Source: DASYXW01 sp035934405
Lineage (GTDB): Bacteria > Acidobacteriota > Terriglobia > UBA7540
NCBI GenBank assembly: GCA_035934405.1
Contig: DASYXW010000009.1
Location: forward strand, 1 to 42,609
DNA: 42,609 nucleotides
Direction of reading: 5' to 3'
Made by a program: the position numbers and the translations under genes. The notes under the pieces are model-generated. The model was given only the letters and a program-made list of their open reading frames with translations, was not told the origin of the DNA and made no database searches. Below, piece after piece: positions 7,491 through 15,935 of the stretch. Numbering within the stretch: the stretch's first letter is position 1; each line of letters opens with the position of its first letter.

Positions 7491-8789
7491 ATGCTGAGCT
7501 TGGTCACCCTCATTCTGCAGATTGCTGTGGTGATTGCAGCCTCGCGCGCCGTCGCCCTGCTGTTTCAGAAGATGCAGCAACCCAAGGTGATCGGCGAGAT
7601 GTTCGCGGGCATCATGCTGGGTCCGTCGTTGCTGGGCTGGGTGGCCCCACACTTCTCCACCCTCCTGTTTCCACCGTCGAGTCTTGTCTACCTGAACGCT
7701 CTGAGCCAGGTGGGAGTGGTGATCTACATGTTCCTGGTGGGTGTTGCTCTGGATCCGAAAGCTTTGAAAGAGCACGGGCACACCGCCGTGCTCACCAGTC
7801 ACGTCAGCATCATTGCGCCTTTCGTCTTGGGCGCCTGTCTCGCCTTGCTGCTTTATCCGCGTCTGTCGGACGACGGCGTCGGCTTCACGGGATTCGCGCT
7901 CTTCATGGGCGCGGCGATGAGCATCACCGCCTTCCCGGTGCTGGCGCGCATTCTGACCGACCGTGACATGCTCGGGACCAAGCTGGGGGCGCTCGCCATT
8001 GCCTGCGCCGCCGTGGACGATGCGACAGGATGGTGCATCCTCGCCTATATCGTGGTGCTGGTGCGCGCCCACCAGGCGGCGTCCACGCCTCTGTGGCTCA
8101 CGCTGGGTGGTTCGGTGGCGTTCCTGTTGATCATGCTCTACGGCGTAAGGCCTCTGCTGCGCGGATTGGGAAAGTCCTGCCGGGAGCAGGGTTATCTTAG
8201 CGAGAACAAGCTGGCACTCATCGTCATGGTCGCGCTCGCTTCGGCGGTGATCACGGAGCGCCTGGGAATCCATCTCCTGTTCGGCTCGTTTCTCGCCGGC
8301 GTCATCATGCCCAAGGGCAAGAAATTTGTCCGTTACCTTCTGGACAAGTTTGAGGCCACTACGGTCGTCGTCCTGCTTCCACTCTTCTTCGCCTTCACCG
8401 GTCTCCGCACCAGCATTCGTCTCATCCACGGTTCCAGGATGTGGGTCTTCTGCCTCGCCATCATTCTTGTGGCCATCGTCGGCAAGCTGGGCGGCTCGAT
8501 GATTGCCGCGCGATTCGCCGGGGGCGGCTGGCGTGAGTCCGCTGGATTGGGCATCCTGATGAACACGCGCGGCCTGATGGAACTGGTCATTCTCAACATT
8601 GGGCTCGACATCGGCGTCATCTCTCCCGCGCTATTTTCGATGATGGTTCTTATGGCGCTCGTGACCACCTTCATGACCACGCCGCTGCTCGAATGGGTCT
8701 ATCCGATTCGAATGATTCGGGAAGAGGCAGCGGCGTTGCGCGACGTGGAGATTGCCCACGAGCCGGCACTGGGGCGCGCCGCGCCGTAA
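7491..8789 (+). CDS. CPA2-family cation:proton antiporter
   Basis: This 432-residue integral membrane protein has about a dozen hydrophobic segments. It has typical CPA2 features: an N-terminal QPKVIGEMFAGIMLGPSLLG and a central AAMSITAFPVLARIL followed by the acidic VDDATGW core with the paired Asp that carry ion and proton. This is the transport domain only, with no KefC-type TrkA-N domain, so it is closer to the Na+(K+)/H+ exchanger branch. It starts directly at the stop of the upstream gene. It closes the plus-strand block, and a role in pH/ion balance or indirect tolerance to the block's product is possible but not shown. Confidence 0.9.
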   Translation: MLSLVTLILQIAVVIAASRAVALLFQKMQQPKVIGEMFAGIMLGPSLLGWVAPHFSTLLFPPSSLVYLNALSQVGVVIYMFLVGVALDPKALKEHGHTAVLTSHVSIIAPFVLGACLALLLYPRLSDDGVGFTGFALFMGAAMSITAFPVLARILTDRDMLGTKLGALAIACAAVDDATGWCILAYIVVLVRAHQAASTPLWLTLGGSVAFLLIMLYGVRPLLRGLGKSCREQGYLSENKLALIVMVALASAVITERLGIHLLFGSFLAGVIMPKGKKFVRYLLDKFEATTVVVLLPLFFAFTGLRTSIRLIHGSRMWVFCLAIILVAIVGKLGGSMIAARFAGGGWRESAGLGILMNTRGLMELVILNIGLDIGVISPALFSMMVLMALVTTFMTTPLLEWVYPIRMIREEAAALRDVEIAHEPALGRAAP

Positions 8790-8831
8790 CCGCTTCGGCC
8801 AGGGTGGCGACATCGGAGAAATGTCTAGAGG

Positions 8832-10196
8832 CTAGACAGCTAGCCTAGCTGTGTGAGGGAAAGCTCCCGCAACCGACTCGAGTGCCGACTCCAGGACGCT
8901 GAGCCCTTCCTCGAACTGGGCGTCTGCGATCACCAGCGGAACCAGCAGCCGAATGACGTTGTTGTAAGACCCGGTCGAGAGCACGATGAGGCCGTGCTCG
9001 TAACAGTGCCGCACGACGGCTTTGGTCTCGTTGTCGGCAGGCTCGCGCGTCTCACGGGAGCGCACAAGCTCGATGGCGCGCATGGCGCCCAGGCCGCGCA
9101 CGTCGCCGATGAGCGGCCAGCGCTCCTGCCACTCGTGGGCGCGGGCTTCGAAGCGTGCTCCAAGCGCGTCCGCGCGCGCCGCCAGATTCTCATGCTCGAA
9201 AATGTCGAGCACGGCAAGCGCAGCTTCGCACGCCAAGGGATTCCCTCCAAACGTTCCACCCACCGCGCCCGGCCCCGGCGCGTCCATGATCTCGGCGCGA
9301 CCGGTGACCGCCGAGATCGGCAGTCCTCCGCCGAGCGACTTCGCCATCACCAGGATGTCCGGCTCGATGCCGTAGCGCTCGCAGGCAAAGAGCGCGCCGG
9401 TGCGTCCGAATCCGGTCTGCACTTCGTCGGCGATGAAGACGATGCCGTGACGGCGGCAGGTCTCCTGAAGAATCTGGAAGAACTCGCGCGGCGGCGCGAC
9501 GAAGCCGCCCTCGCCAAGCACCGGCTCCGCCACGACTGCCGCGACGGATTCCGCCGCCACCACGCGCTTGAATGTGTCCCCCAGGTGATGCGCGCAGAAC
9601 ACGCCGCATTCGGGATAGCGCAGCGAATAGGCGCAGCGGTAGCAATAGGCGTAAGGGATGCGATAGATGTCGCTCGCAAAGGGCTCGAACCCGGCTTTGT
9701 AAGGATGCGTTTTGCTGGTGAGCGACATCGCGAGCAACGTGCGGCCATGGAAGGCGTCTTCGAAGCAGATGACCGCGGGGCGGCGGGTGTAAGCGCGCGC
9801 AAATTTTACGGCGTTCTCCACCGCCTCGGCGCCGCTGTTCACAAGCAGCGTCTTCTTGGCGAACTTCCCGGGCGTGAGTTGGTTCAGCCGCTCCGCGAGC
9901 CGCACGTAGCTTTCGTACGGCGTGACGCTGAAACACAGGTGCAAGTAACGGTCGAGCTGGGCGCGAATCGCCGCGCACACGGCTGGCGCGCGATGCCCGA
10001 CGTTCAGACAGCCGATGCCGCCGGCGAAGTCGAGGAAGCGATTACCGTCCACGTCTTCGAGGACGGCGCCTTCAGCGCGGGCAATGAAGATCGGCGTGAT
10101 GTTGGAGTGCCCGCGCGGGACCGCCATCTCCCGACGCTTCATGAAATCGCGGGAACGAGGGCCCGGAATCTCGGTTTTTAATTCGATGCTTGGCAA
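8832..10196 (-). CDS. Class III aminotransferase, 4-aminobutyrate transaminase type
   Basis: This 454-residue PLP fold type I enzyme would transfer the omega-amino group of GABA or a related amine to 2-oxoglutarate. Visible features are NSGAEAVENAVK (PLP phosphate region), the FHGRT loop, ADEVQTGFGRTG with the PLP-contacting Asp, and MAKSLGGGLP with the Schiff-base lysine. The start is TTG (10196-10194) with AGAAAGG about 9 bases upstream. An extra Cys-rich stretch, YAYCYRCAYSLRYPECGVFC, in mid-protein is a known variation in actinobacterial and acidobacterial GabT-like enzymes as far as I recall. Downstream of an aldehyde dehydrogenase and near a polyamine transporter, GABA is the likely substrate. 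Confidence 0.88.
   Translation of the reverse strand: MPSIELKTEIPGPRSRDFMKRREMAVPRGHSNITPIFIARAEGAVLEDVDGNRFLDFAGGIGCLNVGHRAPAVCAAIRAQLDRYLHLCFSVTPYESYVRLAERLNQLTPGKFAKKTLLVNSGAEAVENAVKFARAYTRRPAVICFEDAFHGRTLLAMSLTSKTHPYKAGFEPFASDIYRIPYAYCYRCAYSLRYPECGVFCAHHLGDTFKRVVAAESVAAVVAEPVLGEGGFVAPPREFFQILQETCRRHGIVFIADEVQTGFGRTGALFACERYGIEPDILVMAKSLGGGLPISAVTGRAEIMDAPGPGAVGGTFGGNPLACEAALAVLDIFEHENLAARADALGARFEARAHEWQERWPLIGDVRGLGAMRAIELVRSRETREPADNETKAVVRHCYEHGLIVLSTGSYNNVIRLLVPLVIADAQFEEGLSVLESALESVAGAFPHTARLAV
8836..8852. terminator. Short palindrome between convergent genes
   Basis: ACAGCTAG and CTAGCTGT form a perfect 8-base inverted repeat with a 1-base centre, inside the last codons of the minus-strand aminotransferase and just past the antiporter. 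There is no T-run, so termination is only a guess. A similar CTAG-rich stretch occurs near 27870. Confidence 0.3.
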
Positions 10197-10268
10197 TATT
10201 CACGACCTTTCTTACGTCACCTCAGAAATGAGCCGATTTCGAGCTCCGCGATTCAACCTTCCGCTGCC

Positions 10269-11225
10269 TCAGGCCGGTTTGACGATATTAGCCCGGATGC
10301 TTTCTTCAAGTTTGCGCCGTAGGTCATCAGGGTCCTTCCACGCCACATGACCGAGATGCCTTGTATCAAAATGAACATGGCTAAGATCGTCCTCTCGGCA
10401 GCACCAGATGACTTCCCGCCCTAGACCGCGTGCGAAACCAGCCTCAAAATACACGCTTTGGCGCTGACCCGTGAAGTCTGCAACGAGGAACTCGGCGCGG
10501 CGGATTTCGCTAAGAATGCGGTCCGTGATTCCCTTGTTCTCGGGTATGTCCTTCATCCAGACGGGAGTGTAACCGCAGGCTCTAACGGCAGGGTCGATTC
10601 CGGTCCGGTAGGGCTCATCCATTTGGTCGTCAAGCCACGACGCTACAAAGCAGCGGCCTGGCTCACCCCCAGGTCTGACAGTGGGCTCGATCATTCGCCA
10701 GCCGTCAATTGTGATCAGGTAGGCGACTCCGCTTGGGATTCCCACCTCTCGGAGGATACCTTTTTCTTGGAGGTAGCCGAGATACGCCCCTAATTCCCTC
10801 TCATCGTGAGCGTCGACGAGGGGGTAATCGAATCCCAGAGACAGGACCGACGGGGTACCTGGAGACTTCGCCTTCCTGGCTAGTACAGCGAGTAGCTTAT
10901 CTAACCTTTCCGTCACCGTCGTCCGACGGTGGGACTCGGCAAGATCGCGAGCGTTCGTTGTAGTGATCTTCAATCGCCGGCCACTTTCACTTGCTTGCCG
11001 AGTTGCACTCGAGAGGTACGGTCGGAGCTCATCTGGTACACCGGCTGCCTCCTCGGTGATCTCAAACTTCCCACATCTCCGGCAATTGAAAGGAAAGGTG
11101 CGTGAACGGCTGTTCTCGAGCTCTGCCTCAAGCTGGCAGAGTGGGCAATGGGCTGAAGTTGCCACCGCTTTCACCGCTCCTTTAGTCCTGCGCACGGCAT
11201 ATTTACGGCAATGTTGCGCGTGCAC
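10269..11225 (-). CDS. Zinc-ribbon protein with nucleoside deoxyribosyltransferase/TIR-like C-terminal domain
   Basis: This 318-residue protein opens with a probable zinc ribbon (CPLC near 27-30, CRRC near 48-51), has a middle helical region, and ends in an alpha/beta domain from about residue 185. Key segments of that domain are CFVASWLDDQMD, SEIRRAEFLVADFTGQRQ and VYFEAGFARGLG. The last carries a Glu in the place of the catalytic Glu of nucleoside 2-deoxyribosyltransferases and related TIR-like NAD-cleaving domains. Proteins of this build are often found among phage-defence genes. It interrupts an otherwise metabolic minus-strand set and looks visibly less GC-rich, both consistent with acquisition. 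The GTG start at 11225 is uncertain; a start nearer the zinc ribbon is possible. Confidence 0.7.
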   Translation of the reverse strand: MHAQHCRKYAVRRTKGAVKAVATSAHCPLCQLEAELENSRSRTFPFNCRRCGKFEITEEAAGVPDELRPYLSSATRQASESGRRLKITTTNARDLAESHRRTTVTERLDKLLAVLARKAKSPGTPSVLSLGFDYPLVDAHDERELGAYLGYLQEKGILREVGIPSGVAYLITIDGWRMIEPTVRPGGEPGRCFVASWLDDQMDEPYRTGIDPAVRACGYTPVWMKDIPENKGITDRILSEIRRAEFLVADFTGQRQSVYFEAGFARGLGREVIWCCREDDLSHVHFDTRHLGHVAWKDPDDLRRKLEESIRANIVKPA

Positions 11226-11256
11226 GAGATCAATCTTCGATCATCACTCTTCAATC

Positions 11257-12714
11257 CTAGTACCAACCAATGGGCTGCTCGTTCAAATTGACATACACCT
11301 GCTTGGTCTCCAGATACTCCTCAATCCCCCACGGACCCAGCTCGCGGCCGAAGCCGGACTGCTTGTAGCCGCCCCAGGGAGCCTCAACGTAAGTCGGCTG
11401 CATGTGGTTCACCCAGACGACTCCGGCGCGCAGCGCCTTGACCACGCGGAAGGCGCGAAAGATGTCGCGCGACCAGACGGCGGCGGCGAGGCCGTAAGGC
11501 GTGTCGTTAGCGATGCGGATGGCCTCGCTCTCGTCGGCGAACGGAATGACGGTGGCGACAGGGCCGAAGATTTCTTCGCGCGCGATGCGGGCGCTGTTAG
11601 AGGCGTCGTAGAATACGGTAGGCTCAACGTAGTAGCCTCGATCGAGGCCGGCAGGCCGCCCGCCGCCGATGGCGACGCGCGCTTCGTTCTTTCCCACCTC
11701 CAGGTAAGAGCGCACACGGTCATATTGCTCTTTACTCACGAGCGGTCCCATTTTGGTGGCGCGATCGAGGGGCGCGCCGAGTGTGATGCGCTTCGTTTTC
11801 TCAGTCATGGCCTCGACGAAGCGCGGATAAATGGTGCGGTCAACGAGAATCCGGCTTCCCGCCGAGCACACCTCGCCCTGGTTGATGAAGACGCCGAACA
11901 GCGCGCCATCCACCGCCGCTTCGAAATCGGAATCGGCGAAGAAAATGTTGGGCGACTTGCCGCCGAGCTCGAGTGTGATGCGCTTCACGGTGTCGGCGGC
12001 CATCTTGACGATCTGTTTGCCCACCATGGCGCTGCCCGTGAAGGCGACCTTGTTGACTTCGGGATGCTGGACAAGCGGCGCGCCGGCCGTCTCGCCAAAG
12101 CCGGTGATGACGTTCACCACGCCGGGCGGCAATCCGACTTCGGCGAACCAGGCGGCCATTTCGAGCGCGGTGAGCGGGGTCTGCTCCGCCGGCTTCAACA
12201 CGCAAGTACACCCGGCGGCGAGGGCGGGCGCGAGTTTCCAGGCGGCCATCAACAGGGGATAATTCCACGGAATGATTTGCGCCGCAACGCCCACGGCTTC
12301 CTTGAGCGTGAGGCTCAGGGCGTTGTCGGGCACTGGATTGACGTGGCCCAAGACCTTGGTGGCGAGGCCGCCGTAGTACTCGAAACAGGTGGCCACGTCG
12401 TTGATGTCGAACTCGGATTCCACGATCGGCTTGCCGCAGTTGCGCGATTCAAGCTCGGCCAGCATGGCCGCTTCTTTGCGGACACGCTCGGCGAGGCGGA
12501 AGAGAATCCGACCGCGCTCCTGGGCGGTGGTCGAGGGCCAGGGACCGAAATCGAAGGCGGCGCGGGCGGCCTGGACGGCGCGGTCCACGTCGGCAGCATT
12601 GGCCTCGGGCACTTCGGCAATGATCTCCTCGGTGGAAGGGTCGTAGACCGGGAAGTAGCTCCCCGCGGCGCTTTCCACCCATTCACCGTTGATGTACATG
12701 CGATAGCGTTTCAT
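11257..12714 (-). CDS. NAD-dependent aldehyde dehydrogenase
   Basis: This 485-residue enzyme of the betaine/gamma-aminobutyraldehyde dehydrogenase branch has IIPWNYPLLMAAWKLAPALA, the oxyanion region FTGSAMVGKQI, the general base Glu249 in LELGGKSPN, and the nucleophile Cys283 in QGEVCSAGSR. EEIFGPV and the C-terminal GYKQSGFGRELG are also present. Between a GABA-type transaminase and an amino-acid/polyamine permease, oxidation of aminobutyraldehyde to GABA is the natural guess; betaine aldehyde is an alternative. The defence-like gene 10269-11225 separates it from the transaminase. Confidence 0.92.
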   Translation of the reverse strand: MKRYRMYINGEWVESAAGSYFPVYDPSTEEIIAEVPEANAADVDRAVQAARAAFDFGPWPSTTAQERGRILFRLAERVRKEAAMLAELESRNCGKPIVESEFDINDVATCFEYYGGLATKVLGHVNPVPDNALSLTLKEAVGVAAQIIPWNYPLLMAAWKLAPALAAGCTCVLKPAEQTPLTALEMAAWFAEVGLPPGVVNVITGFGETAGAPLVQHPEVNKVAFTGSAMVGKQIVKMAADTVKRITLELGGKSPNIFFADSDFEAAVDGALFGVFINQGEVCSAGSRILVDRTIYPRFVEAMTEKTKRITLGAPLDRATKMGPLVSKEQYDRVRSYLEVGKNEARVAIGGGRPAGLDRGYYVEPTVFYDASNSARIAREEIFGPVATVIPFADESEAIRIANDTPYGLAAAVWSRDIFRAFRVVKALRAGVVWVNHMQPTYVEAPWGGYKQSGFGRELGPWGIEEYLETKQVYVNLNEQPIGWY

Positions 12715-12737
12715 GGAGTCACCCTCCAGTGTCCCAT

Positions 12738-12849
12738 GATCGTGTCATTCTGAGTCGCCGCGGCGACCGAAGAATCCTGGCATTTTTTGAATCAAGCAAA
12801 TACCGAGATCCTTCGTCGGTCGTCGCGGCGACCTCCTCAGGATGACAGT
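12738..12849. repeat. Inverted pair of TCATTCTGAG-type repeats
   Basis: The gap 12715-12884 contains two copies of the TCATTCTGAG / CGCCGCGGCGACCGA repeat in opposite orientation (about 12744-12780 and 12809-12849), able to fold into a long hairpin. Related copies lie at 4440-4469 and 15816-15910. No promoter is evident for the dehydrogenase. Confidence 0.7.
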
Positions 12850-12884
12850 TTGGTAGGTTTTTCAGCATCCTGCTAAACCCGCCC

Positions 12885-14342
12885 CTACGGTGCCCCGACA
12901 CTTGGTCGTGATCTCGCGGGTCTCCGGGCGTAAACATAAAAGAAGAATACGGCGAGGCCGACAAAAAAGCCGGTCCCCCCGACCATCCAGATTTCGTACG
13001 ACAGCAGCGACGTGATCTGTCGCGCCGGGGAGAACGCGAAGGCCATGCCGAGACTCGTCATCACGAGGCCGCTCGCGCCGGCCAGCTTCAGGACGCGTTT
13101 GCTATAGCGGCCTCTCGCGGCTGCCGGGTCGAACGCAATTTTGAGCAAGGCGCCGAACATATAGAGAAACGGCACCAACTGGAGGACCACCGCAAGCGAC
13201 AGCAGTCGCTGAAAAGTCTCCTGGACGCCCGAGCCGAGGAAGTTGACGAGAACGAGAATCGCGGAGACCGTGCCGTGCACTGCGAGCGCCGCGTACGGCG
13301 TGCCGTAGCGCGGGTGGACCTTGCCGAGCCATTGCGGCAGGCAGCGGTCGAGTCCGGCGACGAAAGGAATCCGCGCTGAGCCGGCGAGCCACGCCGAGCC
13401 GATGCCGGCAATCGAGAGGCTGAGCATCAGGGCAAACACCGGGACAATCCCGCGAGACCAGCCGCTGCCTGCTCCGCCCAAGCGCCCGGCCATGTGACTC
13501 ACCGCCTGCACGACGCCTTCGAGGACGTTGATGTTGTCCTTGCTGACGGCCACGAGCAGCGTGAGCGTGACGGCGATGTAGAGCGCGCCCGAAATCACGC
13601 CTCCCCAGGCGACGGCGCCGGGAAGAGTGCGCTCGGGATCCCTGATTTCGTCGCCCATCACGGAGGCCAGTTCCAGGCCGACCAGTCCGAAGCAGATTAC
13701 TCCAAAAGAATTGAGCACGAAGCGGGGGTTGGCGGGAATGCGGAAGTCGGCCGCGGTCAAAGCCGTTCCAAAGCGCAAGGCAACGGCGACGCCGAGACCA
13801 ATCAACACGAGGGCGGCGATGCCGGTGCCGATGCTGCCCACGTTGTTGATCCACTTGCCGACGCCGAGTCCGACGATGTTGAGCGCCACGATCAGCGCCA
13901 GCAACAAGAGCGAGGCGGTGACAGTGAACGCTTTGTTGTCGGCAAGCGAGGCGTGGCCAGGACCGAGCGTGAAAACCGACACGCCGACGAAATAGAGCAT
14001 CACGGTCGGCACGTACATCATGTTGTTCGTCCAGTAGCACCAGCCGGAGAAAAATCCGTGGAAGTCGCCGAAAACTTCCTTGGCCCAGAGGTAGACTCCG
14101 CCTTCGCCGGGAAAGCGGCCGGCGAGCTCAATCACCGCTACGCCTTGCGGCAGGAAGAAGAGCAGAAGCGAGATGATCCACAGCCAGACGGTGACGCCGC
14201 CGTTCGCCGCGATCGAAGGAACGACGTTCAAGTTGAAGACGGCGACGACGAAGAGCAGCACCAGGTCGCGTCGCCCGAGAGCACGGCGAAGGGAGGGAGA
14301 TTGAGGATTGGTGATTGGAGATTGATGATTAGGTTCATTCAT
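12885..14342 (-). CDS. APC-family amino acid/polyamine permease
   Basis: This 485-residue integral membrane protein has about 12 hydrophobic segments. APC hallmarks are RRDLVLLFVVAVFNLNVVPS in TM1 with the unwound region, GVAVIELAGRFPGEGGVYLW (TM2 and loop), and FGVICFGLVGLELASVMGDE. It probably imports an amino acid or polyamine by proton symport or exchange. The first 16 or so codons, NHQSPITNPQSPSL, are encoded by an intergenic-type simple repeat, so the true start may lie downstream, near RRALGRRD. It lies upstream of the aldehyde dehydrogenase on the same strand. Confidence 0.88.
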   Translation of the reverse strand: MNEPNHQSPITNPQSPSLRRALGRRDLVLLFVVAVFNLNVVPSIAANGGVTVWLWIISLLLFFLPQGVAVIELAGRFPGEGGVYLWAKEVFGDFHGFFSGWCYWTNNMMYVPTVMLYFVGVSVFTLGPGHASLADNKAFTVTASLLLLALIVALNIVGLGVGKWINNVGSIGTGIAALVLIGLGVAVALRFGTALTAADFRIPANPRFVLNSFGVICFGLVGLELASVMGDEIRDPERTLPGAVAWGGVISGALYIAVTLTLLVAVSKDNINVLEGVVQAVSHMAGRLGGAGSGWSRGIVPVFALMLSLSIAGIGSAWLAGSARIPFVAGLDRCLPQWLGKVHPRYGTPYAALAVHGTVSAILVLVNFLGSGVQETFQRLLSLAVVLQLVPFLYMFGALLKIAFDPAAARGRYSKRVLKLAGASGLVMTSLGMAFAFSPARQITSLLSYEIWMVGGTGFFVGLAVFFFYVYARRPARSRPSVGAP

Positions 14343-14407
14343 AAGCCGTCGTAACTACCCATCCTCGGCCTTTGCGTTGGCAATCATCAATCTTCAATCG
14401 TCAATCT

Positions 14408-15781
14408 TCAATGTGCGGCACCCACCGCGGCGCGTTCGTGCTGGGCGTGCGCGAGCGCCGGCGCGACCTCGGCGAAAGCTTCGAGATGACGGTCAATGTC
14501 GGCTTCGGTGTGGGCTACAGAAATCGTCCACTGCTCGTCCCACCAGTGCGCCTGGCAGAGGACGCCGCGGTTGACCATGCCAAACCAGTAGTGCTTCCAC
14601 AAATCGACGTCAATCGCCAGCCAGTCGCGGTAATTGCGCACGGTTTTCGGGTAGAGCATCACGGCGCCATTGGCGCCGGCGCCGATGCAGTAGGCCGCCA
14701 CGCCCTCCTTCTTGATGATGCGGTTGTGACCGTCCACCAGCCTCTTGTTGAGCCAATTGATGTGCTCGTAGGCCGCGGGCGTCAGCACTTCGCGGAAAGT
14801 GGCGATCCCGACGGCCATCACCAGCGGGTTGGTGTTGTAGGTGCCAGCGTGGAAGACTTTGTGCTGCGCGATGGGGTCCATCACTTCCTTGCGGGCAGCG
14901 TAAGCGGCGAGCGGGAATCCGCCGCCGATGGACTTGGCGAGGCAGATGAGATCCGGCGTCACGCCGAAGTATTCGCAGGCGCCGCCGCGGGCGAGTTTGG
15001 CACCGGTCTTCACTTCGTCGAAGATCAAAAGCGCGCCATAGCGCGTGCAGAGTTCACGCAGGCCCGCGAGGTATCCTTCCTCCGGCATGCAGATGCCCAC
15101 GTTCATCATGATGGGCTCGAGGATGAGCGCGGCCACGTCCTTGGGGTGCCGCTGGAAGAGGCGCTCGACCGCCGGTAGGTTGTTGAACGACGCAACGAGT
15201 GTGTTCTGGACCGTCGCGGCGGGCACTCCGGCGCTCGCGGCGACCGGCGTGGGCGATTCAGGGTCGCCGAACTGGGGCGCTTTGGGCTTGACGCTCACCA
15301 TGACCGAATCGTGGACGCCGTGGTAGCCGCCTTCGAGCTTGATGATGCGGTCGCGGCCGGTCACGCCGCGCGCCAAGCGAATCGCGTGCATGGTGGCTTC
15401 CGTGCCGCTGTTGCCGAAGCGCACCTGGTCCACCGGGAAGCGGGCGCAAATCTCCTCGGCCAGCTCCGCTTCGAGTTCGTGCGGCATGCCGAACATGGTT
15501 CCGGTCTTGAGGCGCGCTTCGGCGGCGCGGACGACAGCGGGGTGACAGTGTCCGGCCATCAGTGCGCCGAAGCAGAGGTTAAAGTCGAGGTACTCATTGC
15601 CGTCGACGTCGTGCAGGCGGCCGCCGAGGGCGTCGCGGACGAAGATGGGGTAAGGGTCGTAGATGCGGAAGTTGCTGCCCACGCCGAGCGGCAGGCTGTG
15701 CAGGGCCCGCTGATGCGCCTTCAGCGAGCCCGGCGTACGCTTTTCGAAGGTCGTGATTTCTTGGCGGAGTGCTTCATACAT
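14408..15781 (-). CDS. Glutamate-1-semialdehyde aminomutase-like class III aminotransferase
   Basis: This 457-residue PLP enzyme has GNSGTEATMHAIRLAR, GGYHGVHD, LIFDEVKTG and CLAKSIGGGFPLAAYA with the PLP lysine. These are the signatures of the HemL/GSA-aminomutase branch, but the protein is longer and diverged. Start ATG (15781-15779) has GGAGAA about 5 bases upstream. In this setting it is more likely an aminotransferase or aminomutase of an amino-acid or polyamine pathway than the haem enzyme, since no haem genes are nearby. Substrate unknown. Confidence 0.85.
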   Translation of the reverse strand: MYEALRQEITTFEKRTPGSLKAHQRALHSLPLGVGSNFRIYDPYPIFVRDALGGRLHDVDGNEYLDFNLCFGALMAGHCHPAVVRAAEARLKTGTMFGMPHELEAELAEEICARFPVDQVRFGNSGTEATMHAIRLARGVTGRDRIIKLEGGYHGVHDSVMVSVKPKAPQFGDPESPTPVAASAGVPAATVQNTLVASFNNLPAVERLFQRHPKDVAALILEPIMMNVGICMPEEGYLAGLRELCTRYGALLIFDEVKTGAKLARGGACEYFGVTPDLICLAKSIGGGFPLAAYAARKEVMDPIAQHKVFHAGTYNTNPLVMAVGIATFREVLTPAAYEHINWLNKRLVDGHNRIIKKEGVAAYCIGAGANGAVMLYPKTVRNYRDWLAIDVDLWKHYWFGMVNRGVLCQAHWWDEQWTISVAHTEADIDRHLEAFAEVAPALAHAQHERAAVGAAH

Positions 15782-15815
15782 GACATTCTCCAGTCAGAGC
15801 AGCTCATTTCAGTGG

Positions 15816-15910
15816 GGCTGTCATTCTGAGGAGCGTCGCCGCGGCGACCGACGAAGAATCTCTTAGGCTTGGTGTGGCAAAGCAGATTCTTCGCTCCGCT
15901 CAGAATGGCA
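15816..15910. repeat. Pair of interspersed repeats upstream of the aminotransferase
   Basis: The gap 15782-15935 contains the TGTCATTCTGAGGAGCG-type repeat (15816-15860) and, inverted, the 30-base unit at 15881-15910 that is also found at 4440-4469. The two halves can pair as a hairpin between the aminotransferase start and the end of the TonB-type gene. Confidence 0.7.
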
Positions 15911-15935
15911 ATCTTCGAAACGTTTTTCAAAACTC

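Noticed and set aside
14408..15781. Genuine haem-pathway glutamate-1-semialdehyde aminomutase
   Set aside because: Fold and motifs fit the family, but the protein is longer and diverged and sits with amine catabolism genes, so I kept only a family-level call.
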